A stretch of DNA of 64,000 nt. Source: Pseudohongiella nitratireducens (lineage in GTDB: Bacteria; Pseudomonadota; Gammaproteobacteria; Pseudomonadales; Pseudohongiellaceae). The notes below the pieces were generated by a model, which was not told where the DNA came from, ran no database searches, and saw nothing but the letters and a program-made list of their open reading frames with translations. The stretch spans positions 1 through 64,000 of the forward strand of contig NZ_LWHM01000027.1 of assembly GCF_001642735.1 (NCBI RefSeq), read 5' to 3'. Below are positions 8,424-13,369 of the stretch, one piece after another (the stretch's first letter is position 1; each line of letters opens with the position of its first letter). Position numbers and translations under genes: made by a program.

Positions 8424-8457
8424 CACGCACGTGTTCTTGCCCATTTTGGGCGCAAAG
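8424..8457 (-). promoter_or_regulatory. Candidate activator-binding site upstream of traG
   Basis: On the plus strand CACGCA is followed by 10 bp and CCCATTTTGGGCGCAAAG. The same arrangement with the same spacing occurs at 11022-11055. Read toward traG the order is CTTTGCGCCC, an A-rich core, GGG, 10 bp, TGCGTG. It ends about 55 bp before the traG start, the right place for a class of promoters activated by FlhDC-type proteins such as AcaCD. The lipoprotein gene diverges on the other side and could share the site. Confidence 0.5.
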
Positions 8458-8581
8458 CCAAATTTAGGGTAAGTTTGTACCGTCAGTACAAACCATTGTT
8501 TTTTATGGATTAACCAAGGTTTTTGGGTTGCGTTTTCTTAAAGTCGTGAGACACTTTTTAAAGATAACGGAGGATAAACCC

Positions 8582-9445
8582 ATGAAACGATACATCGAGA
8601 TTGCAGCTTCTGCTGCTGTAGTTCTGTCACTGGCAGGTTGTGCAACCACCGGGTCATCCGACCCCGCAACCTATGAACCGGCTAAATCCCGTGCATACAA
8701 CCTCGCTCAGGCCGGGGGTATCACTGAAGCGCGGGATACGGAGAGAAAGCACCTTTCAGAAAACGAGCTTTACAAGGTCGCTTCCAATGCCGACATCCTC
8801 ATGTGGGATCGAGGAGCAAATTGGAGCGGGGGAGAAGCACTGGGAGCCAGCCTCTTGTTTGCAGCCCTGGAGCCAACGTCGAACTTCGCTAAAGACTCTT
8901 TGTTCGGCTGGATGCCTTCCAGCATGGCGACAGATGCCGTGCAGGCCCGTGCGAAGATGTCAGAAGTGACTACCTCCGCAATGAAAAAGGCCCTCGGTAG
9001 CCTTGGCTATACGCATGAAGCCACGCTAGAGAACTACGACCAAAAAGCAGTGTTTGGGGGCGGAAGCGCTTTTCTGTTCAGTCAGATAACTATTATTGAC
9101 GCAAATCAGGGATGCCCCTCGCCAGATTCTGTCGATCACTACTCAAAGACATGCTATGTCTCTTCTCAGATAATAGAGCCAAGTCAAGGCTTTGAACCTG
9201 CGTTCCTGGGAGGTGGTCAGGTCTGGTCGTTCACAACTGAAGGTGTGAAGGCCTCATCTGTAAAACTGAATGTCCCGGAAGGGGTGACCCTGGACAGGGT
9301 ATCCATCATCGGCGCGATCAGCGCGAATCTGCCCGATTGGGCCTATATGTTTGCCCCTCAAACCGATGCAACTCCTCCCATGGTCGTAAACAAGGGGAAA
9401 CCCTTGTACTTTGTGGAACCGGTGGAGAGTATCGAAAAAAGCTGA
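8582..9445 (+). CDS. Predicted outer-membrane lipoprotein, unknown function
   Basis: From ATG 8582, behind ACGGAGG, this encodes 287 aa with a lipoprotein signal: a short basic N-terminus, a hydrophobic stretch and the lipobox LAGC with Cys20. The +2 residue is Ala, favouring outer-membrane sorting. The mature part is mixed alpha/beta with two extra cysteines (CPSPD and TCYVS) that may form a disulfide. A longer in-frame start at 8528 would spoil the signal peptide and is rejected. It is divergent from traG across a region with the candidate activator site. I do not recognise the family; a role in surface exclusion or pore assembly is only a guess from context. Confidence 0.7.
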   Translation: MKRYIEIAASAAVVLSLAGCATTGSSDPATYEPAKSRAYNLAQAGGITEARDTERKHLSENELYKVASNADILMWDRGANWSGGEALGASLLFAALEPTSNFAKDSLFGWMPSSMATDAVQARAKMSEVTTSAMKKALGSLGYTHEATLENYDQKAVFGGGSAFLFSQITIIDANQGCPSPDSVDHYSKTCYVSSQIIEPSQGFEPAFLGGGQVWSFTTEGVKASSVKLNVPEGVTLDRVSIIGAISANLPDWAYMFAPQTDATPPMVVNKGKPLYFVEPVESIEKS

Positions 9446-9473
9446 TCGAAAACGAGTGATTGGAGGGAGGGCT

Positions 9474-9629
9474 ATGGCAAGAAATCTCGAAGAGATTATT
9501 CAGAGCGAGGATCCAAAGGTAGTTTCTGCGGCCAAACGAAAAGCATCGAAGATTCTTCGATCAATAAATGACAAAAAGGAAACGGAGGTCACTAAGAAAA
9601 AACCAGGCTTTCAGCCCTCCAAAAAATGA
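9474..9629 (+). CDS. 51-aa basic protein, unknown
   Basis: Starts at ATG 9474 behind a strong GGAGGGAGG site, 28 bp after the lipoprotein stop, so it is probably co-transcribed with it. The 51 residues are very Lys-rich, especially the tail (KKETEVTKKKPGFQPSKK), with a helical N-terminal half (LEEIIQSEDPKVVSAAKRKA). It could bind nucleic acid, but no domain is recognised. A strong hairpin follows. Confidence 0.55.
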   Translation: MARNLEEIIQSEDPKVVSAAKRKASKILRSINDKKETEVTKKKPGFQPSKK

Positions 9630-9634
9630 TGATA

Positions 9635-9660
9635 AAAGGGGCCAGATCACTGGCCCCCTT
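9635..9660. terminator. Bidirectional terminator hairpin
   Basis: AAGGGGCCAG and CTGGCCCCCTT form a stem of about 10 bp with an ATCA loop, between convergent genes ending at 9629 and 9665. The minus-strand side is followed by CTTTTATC, a modest T-rich tail; the plus side has CTTGTCTC. Confidence 0.65.
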
Positions 9661-9664
9661 GTCT

Positions 9665-9856
9665 CTATCGAGGAGCATAACCTGAATCGGCTAAGCTCCT
9701 TTGCAGAGATGCTAACGCATCCTTCATCAGATACGCCTCATCATCGTCAACAGCATTAACCCTCACTTCTTGCCAACCAACTCGTTTTACAAGCTGTGCT
9801 AAAGCCAAGGCCTGCGCATCGGACAGCTCAGTCAGGACGGATACTGTGTTATCCAT
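9665..9856 (-). CDS. Small conserved-looking protein (DUF7706-like)
   Basis: A 63-aa acidic protein with a strong ribosome-binding site (AGGAGGTCC) before ATG. The pattern LSDAQALALAQLVKRVGW, then AVDDDEAYLMKDALASLQRSLADSGYAPR, resembles a small family common on plasmids and integrative elements, which I associate with DUF7706; this assignment is from memory. Function unknown. It is the last of four small minus-strand genes, each separated by a hairpin. Confidence 0.6.
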   Translation of the reverse strand: MDNTVSVLTELSDAQALALAQLVKRVGWQEVRVNAVDDDEAYLMKDALASLQRSLADSGYAPR

Positions 9857-9877
9857 AAGGACCTCCTATGGGAAGGA

Positions 9878-9899
9878 GGGAAGCCCCCAAGGGCTTCCC
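9878..9899. other. Intercistronic hairpin 1
   Basis: GGGAAGCCC, loop CCAA, GGGCTTCCC: a perfect 9-bp stem between the genes ending at 9911 and starting at 9856 on the minus strand. There is no T-tract, so mRNA stabilisation or partial termination is likelier than full termination. Confidence 0.6.
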
Positions 9900-9910
9900 C
9901 AGGGGCTTCA

Positions 9911-10177
9911 TTAATTCACCGCGCCGTAGTGCGACTTCGCGTAGGCAAGATCGAGCGTAAAGGTAATCTCAATCCGGTCCACGACGAGATCGAATTTACG
10001 GGCGTGTTCCAGCAGATTAGACCGGAACACTGATTCGGCGTCGTCATGCGACGTTGCGTTAACCGTCTCAGCGACCAGCTCACCTTTTCCGTTGTCGTAA
10101 CAGACGTCGGTGTAGTACACACGTCCGCACACATCGAACTGGTGATTCTCTGGTTGATTTTTAATTTGTCCCAGCAT
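9911..10177 (-). CDS. Small protein of unknown function
   Basis: An 88-aa protein with a predicted alpha/beta pattern: an N-terminal region ending in FDVCGRVYYTDVCYDNGKGE, a helix (HDDAESVFRSNLLEHARKF) and a C-terminal strand (DLVVDRIEITFTLDLAYAK). Two cysteines sit close together near residues 17 and 26. It is part of the hairpin-separated small-gene run on the minus strand. No family recognised. Confidence 0.6.
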   Translation of the reverse strand: MLGQIKNQPENHQFDVCGRVYYTDVCYDNGKGELVAETVNATSHDDAESVFRSNLLEHARKFDLVVDRIEITFTLDLAYAKSHYGAVN

Positions 10178-10198
10178 GTCTTTTCTCCAAGAGTAAAA

Positions 10199-10235
10199 AG
10201 CCGGGACTTCGCCCTACCGGGCTTAGTACCCGGCT
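10199..10235. other. Intercistronic hairpin 2
   Basis: AGCCGGG at 10199-10205 pairs with CCCGGCT at 10229-10235. A smaller inner hairpin (GCCC, TACC, GGGC) is possible within the loop. It lies between the small genes at 9911-10177 and 10250-10546. Confidence 0.55.
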
Positions 10236-10249
10236 GGGTGGTTTAGTGC

Positions 10250-10546
10250 TTACCGAGGGCCGGCAAGTGATTTGTTGCAGTGGAGCGCAGGTCGAATGAC
10301 CTCACCATCAATGATGCGGCCAGTGATGAATCCGACAGGGGGATTCTGCTCTGATTGCTCCGGTTCAATAACGTCTCCAGAAATTGGCGACGAGGTTTGA
10401 CTGACGACCCGTACGGGCCGCGCTTTGAATATTGATCGAACGATGACGTTAAGAGTGCGAGCTACCAGTGAGGCACCAAACGCAATAACGCCAACCGTGA
10501 CAATCATGACCAAAACGAATGTGGAAAAGTACATATAGAGCTCCAA
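10250..10546 (-). CDS. Small single-pass membrane protein, unknown
   Basis: A 98-aa protein with one clear N-terminal membrane segment (about residues 5-30, TFVLVMIVTVGVIAFGASLVA). A basic juxtamembrane region follows (RSIFKARPVRVV), then a polar cytoplasmic tail with an EPEQSEQNP stretch. It belongs to the small-gene run downstream of the candidate activator site at 11022-11055. Function unknown. Confidence 0.6.
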   Translation of the reverse strand: MELYMYFSTFVLVMIVTVGVIAFGASLVARTLNVIVRSIFKARPVRVVSQTSSPISGDVIEPEQSEQNPPVGFITGRIIDGEVIRPALHCNKSLAGPR

Positions 10547-10572
10547 ACAATAGTTGATTGAAAGGGGCTCAT

Positions 10573-10598
10573 CCGTGACCGGGAAGCCCCGGTTACGG
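10573..10598. other. Intercistronic hairpin 3
   Basis: CCGTGACCGGG, loop AAGC, CCCGGTTACGG: an 11-bp stem with one G-U pair, between the small genes starting at 10546 and ending at 10610 on the minus strand. No T-tract follows on the minus strand. Confidence 0.6.
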
Positions 10599-10609
10599 GT
10601 TTAAATGAT

Positions 10610-10864
10610 TTATCGGGAACGCGAGAACCAATCTGAAACTGGCTCAAACTTGTCGCCCGACTTCATTATCTCGATGAAGTCATCCTCGTTGTCGCATCGA
10701 GCCAAACCGAAATAGGTTTTCGTAAATCGGCCATCAAGACACCGAAGGACCGTGAAGTGGAGATTTCCTTTTGACTCAGAGTGAGTCATGACAATCCCTC
10801 TGCGTTGATACACATGGGAATCGTTCAAAGGAAGCACCAAGCCGTTGACCTCGAGTTTTTTCAT
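10610..10864 (-). CDS. Small protein of unknown function, first of small-gene run
   Basis: From ATG at 10862-10864, behind GAGGTG, this encodes 84 aa. A TTG 12 bp upstream is less likely. The protein is mostly beta-like at first (LEVNGLVLPLNDSHVYQRRGIVM), then LHFTVLRCLDGRF and a polar C-terminus ending SDWFSRSR. It occupies the position of the first gene after mpsB, which in SGI1 (S018) is a helper-activated operon, and a shared activator-type motif lies upstream at 11022-11055. The match to S018 is positional only. Confidence 0.55.
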   Translation of the reverse strand: MKKLEVNGLVLPLNDSHVYQRRGIVMTHSESKGNLHFTVLRCLDGRFTKTYFGLARCDNEDDFIEIMKSGDKFEPVSDWFSRSR

Positions 10865-10885
10865 CTTGCACCTCAAATAGTTTTG

Positions 10886-10913
10886 AGGGGTCTCCCAGTA
10901 CAGGGATACCCCT
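10886..10913. other. Leader hairpin 4
   Basis: AGGGGT pairs with ACCCCT around an inner TCCC/GGGA pair, giving a stem of about 10 bp with a single mismatch. It lies in the leader just upstream of the small gene at 10610-10864. Confidence 0.5.
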
Positions 10914-11021
10914 GCTCTGGGATGATGGTTAAACTTGCTGTTTGTTTGAGGAGGCCAGCTACCTCTCTATTTCCGGCGGTTCCGGAAATTGGAGATAGGT
11001 TATCGGACTATGGCCGTGAAG

Positions 11022-11055
11022 CACGCAGCTACTTTTTCCCTTTTTGGGCGCAAAG
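11022..11055 (-). promoter_or_regulatory. Second copy of candidate activator-binding site
   Basis: Plus-strand CACGCA, 10 bp, then CCCTTTTTGGGCGCAAAG. This matches the site at 8424-8457 in every part except one base of the core, with identical spacing. It lies about 160 bp upstream of the minus-strand small-gene run and just downstream of mpsB. In SGI1 the promoter between mpsB and S018 is activated by AcaCD/SgaCD, so context supports a transfer-activator site. Confidence 0.5.
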
Positions 11056-11067
11056 AAGTTTTTTTGT

Positions 11068-11346
11068 CTATTTAGGCCTGGGAGGTTCGCCGGGTCTGCC
11101 TAACAGCTCCCATAGAAGTCTGAAGGCATAGAAATGATCCCGTAGGGTTGTACTGCTCAGATGGCTCTGCCGCGCATAGTACCGGTGGATATGTGCTCTA
11201 CCCACCTGATTAGGCTGGCTTACGCCTTGCTCATGGGCCGCAATATCTGACAGTGCAGCAATCAGCCGTTTCACCATCGCCCGTCTTGCTGTCTTGCCAC
11301 CATGGCGAACATACACATGTGCTCGCTCTCTTACCCATTTTTCCAT
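11068..11346 (-). CDS. mpsB: MpsB-like mobilization accessory protein
   Basis: A 92-aa protein resembling only the N-terminal SAM-like core-binding domain of tyrosine recombinases, with the helices KTARRAMVKRLIAALSDIA and STTLRDHFYAFRLLWELLGR ending in PGEPPRPK. There is no catalytic domain. It starts 3 bp after the stop of the MpsA-like gene. This is the arrangement described for SGI1 mpsA-mpsB, where MpsB looks like the free DNA-binding half of a recombinase and both proteins are needed for transfer. Assignment rests on architecture and context rather than an alignment. Confidence 0.7.
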   Translation of the reverse strand: MEKWVRERAHVYVRHGGKTARRAMVKRLIAALSDIAAHEQGVSQPNQVGRAHIHRYYARQSHLSSTTLRDHFYAFRLLWELLGRPGEPPRPK

Positions 11347-11349
11347 CGC

Positions 11350-12315
11350 TTACCCCAAATATGAATTTGTTACGTCAATACGACCGTGTCCCAGCTCCCG
11401 CGCTATCTCAGCACGAATCTCCTGATCCAGTGTCTTGGCCTGGGCGACCGAGATCCCCAGTTCCTTGGACAGGTATTCATGATGAGCCCGACCGTGGGCC
11501 ACACCAGCGCGGATAGGGCTATCGGCCCCCATGAGGACCCTGTAGCGCTCCTGAGCATAGTGGTGGCGCTCACCATGGAAGTTCACCGGCTGACGACCAA
11601 TCTCCCGATATGCCTCTTGTCGAAATTCTCTATATGTCTGGTTGCCTGGGATCATACTGCGGCCATCCTGGATGGCCGCAGCTCTCTGAAGAGCGGTTAT
11701 CTGAGCATTAGAGGTAATCGGCACCATACGCTGGCGACCACCTTTGGTTCCGTCCTTGATGGCAACAACCCCTTCTTTCTCTGCCTGTTTCAGCGCCCGA
11801 GTCGCATCAAGCTTGGCCGACTCCTCGAATCGCAGGCCAAAGTTGCGCTGCACCTCCAGCAGCGCTCCCAGCCGTTCTGAGACAGCCCCTATAGCTGCCT
11901 GGTGGGCCGCTTCCGAAACGCTCCGGTCGCTCGATGCGATCCCTGAACGCTTGGGAAGCCCGCCCTCCGCGACAGGCGCTACTCTGACTTGTCGGTCGCC
12001 ACGAGCAATCTCCATCACCCGGTTTACTGCCGACAGGTAGTTCTGGGCCGTAGCAGGAGAAATCTCGCCACGCTCAAACCTATCGTTCAGATGGGCCGCA
12101 TAGGCCACCAGATGGGCCTTCTCGATGTCCCGCATGTCCTTTATGCCCTGTTCTGTCTTGATCCAGGATGAAAAAACGCTCCAACGGTCATGGATCGTTG
12201 CAATTGAAGCAAAGCTTCTCATCCCCTCTTTGAGCGCATTGAGACCCGCCCGCGTCATATCACGGCTCTTAAGGCCATAGTTTCTGGCATCCGGATTGGA
12301 TCGTTCTGAACGCAT
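11350..12315 (-). CDS. mpsA: MpsA-like tyrosine-recombinase-type mobilization protein
   Basis: From ATG 12313-12315, behind GAGGGA, this encodes 321 aa. A SAM-like N-terminal domain (about residues 20-115) is followed by a tyrosine-recombinase catalytic domain. Visible catalytic residues are Arg in NFGLRFEES, His-x-x-Arg in FHGERHHY, His in ELGHGRID and the nucleophile Tyr in TNSYLG. It would ordinarily be called an integrase. However, the MpsB-like partner, the adjacent oriT-like hairpin block and its place far from the attachment site all match SGI1 MpsA, an atypical relaxase. The leader upstream of the start contains TTGTTC/CTGGTT hexamer repeats that a longer TTG- or ATG-start ORF would translate as Arg-Thr repeats. 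Confidence 0.75.
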   Translation of the reverse strand: MRSERSNPDARNYGLKSRDMTRAGLNALKEGMRSFASIATIHDRWSVFSSWIKTEQGIKDMRDIEKAHLVAYAAHLNDRFERGEISPATAQNYLSAVNRVMEIARGDRQVRVAPVAEGGLPKRSGIASSDRSVSEAAHQAAIGAVSERLGALLEVQRNFGLRFEESAKLDATRALKQAEKEGVVAIKDGTKGGRQRMVPITSNAQITALQRAAAIQDGRSMIPGNQTYREFRQEAYREIGRQPVNFHGERHHYAQERYRVLMGADSPIRAGVAHGRAHHEYLSKELGISVAQAKTLDQEIRAEIARELGHGRIDVTNSYLG

Positions 12316-12603
12316 AGTGCTATTCCCTCTTGTTCTTGTTCTTGTTCTGGTTCTGGCCTGCCCGAAAATCATTGGTAAGTGATAAACGCGATTTTTTTAA
12401 TCAGCTTCGCGTGCTGAGGCCAAATCAGGGTTCTTGCCCTGGCAAAGGGTGGATAAACCGAGCACCCACGGTCATTTACATACGATCAACACTGCTATGG
12501 AGCGGGCTGCTCTCGCCACTGGCTGGTCTGTTCCGTTGGAACAAACTGCCAGCAGCTCCGGCTGGTGAAGTCGCTTTTCTTGGAAAGTTAGCGCGTAGCG
12601 CTC

Positions 12604-12731
12604 GCCGCCTTGCGCGGCTGTGTTCGCGCACATTCGTGCGCGAGGCGAAAGCCTTGAGCCATTGAGGCACAAGGCTTTCGGCGGGGTTTGCTACCCCGTC
12701 TCTGTTTTCGCCGTTGGCGACAGAGACGGGG
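12604..12731. other. oriT: Candidate oriT (GC-rich block of four inverted repeats)
   Basis: Four hairpins follow one another. GCCGC/GCGGC is at 12604-12618. TCGCGCAC, ATTC, GTGCGCGA is at 12624-12643 with an 8-bp stem. CGAAAGCCTTG/CAAGGCTTTCG is at 12646-12680 with a perfect 11-bp stem. CCCCGTCTCTGT/ACAGAGACGGGG is at 12694-12731 with a perfect 12-bp stem and an inner CGCC/GGCG. The block is about 128 bp and about 290 bp upstream of the MpsA-like gene. SGI1 oriT is a GC-rich segment of similar length with inverted repeats beside mpsAB. The nick site is not identified. The rest of 12316-12603 holds no convincing gene. Confidence 0.6.
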
Positions 12732-13109
12732 AGGGACATAGTGCAAGCTCGGCATACGCCAGGCTCACATGGTTGAGGCAGAGGTGGTCCTCTGGAATTT
12801 GGCTGCTCATGATCGAGTGCCAGGTACGCCACAAATTCAAGAGAACAGCAGCGAGGAGGGGCATTTGCCAACTGCAAGCAGCGGCAACGATGACGATCTA
12901 GCGTCAGGGGTTCACGAATGGAGATGAAGCTCATCTGGGGTTCCTCCGAAGGGTTAAAGACGGAGGAATGCCCATGGGGGACAGTCCCCCAGAGGGTTGG
13001 TTAGATAAAGGCAAGCGCCTTGTTTACATAAACTGCTGTTTTCGGCCAGCTACCATTTACGTCATTAATATTAATAGGTTTTTTTGCTCGGTCAAGCCCC
13101 AAAAGAAGG

Positions 13110-13270
13110 TCTCGTAAAAGGCTGTTATGAGACCCATACTCCGTCATTCCTACATTGCCCACCGTTCAAACGGTGCTTGAGTCTCACAAAGTCGCTTTTC
13201 GAGACCCGAATTTCAGCCTCTCACCAAATATAGAGAAGAGACGGATCAAAGGGTCTCGAAAAGTAGCTTT
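13110..13270. repeat. Cluster of GGTCTC/GAGACC repeats
   Basis: Several related short repeats occur in both orientations: GGTCTCGTAAAAG near 13113, GAGACCC near 13134, GAGTCTCAC near 13171, AAGTCGCTTTTCGAGACCC near 13190 and GGGTCTCGAAAAGTAGCTT near 13250. The last two are near-perfect inverted copies about 45 bp apart. A perfect CACCGTT-CA-AACGGTG palindrome lies at about 13158-13173. The cluster sits in the intergenic stretch 12735-13369, where I see no supported gene, just after the 3' end of the ATPase gene. It could be recombinase subsites, a cargo-module boundary or replication iterons. Confidence 0.5.
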
Positions 13271-13369
13271 TGGAGCAAATAGACAGGGATCCTCCCCGCC
13301 AAAGGCATGACAGGGCACGATTACGAGGTGGGCTCAGGTGGGCATCCAAAAGACAGTGACATATCACTA

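Noticed and set aside
11350-12315. Reading the tyrosine recombinase as the island's integrase
   Set aside because: It lies far from attR, is paired with a stand-alone core-binding domain and sits beside an oriT-like block. In trmE-type islands the integrase gene is next to attL. It fits MpsA better, although catalytic residues are complete.
12476-12934. 152-aa minus-strand ORF with a GGAGGA-like site before its ATG
   Set aside because: It runs straight through the oriT-like hairpin block, has no recognisable domain and is Arg/Pro/Cys-rich, as is typical of non-coding GC-rich DNA. The ribosome-binding site keeps it possible, but support is too weak to list as a gene.
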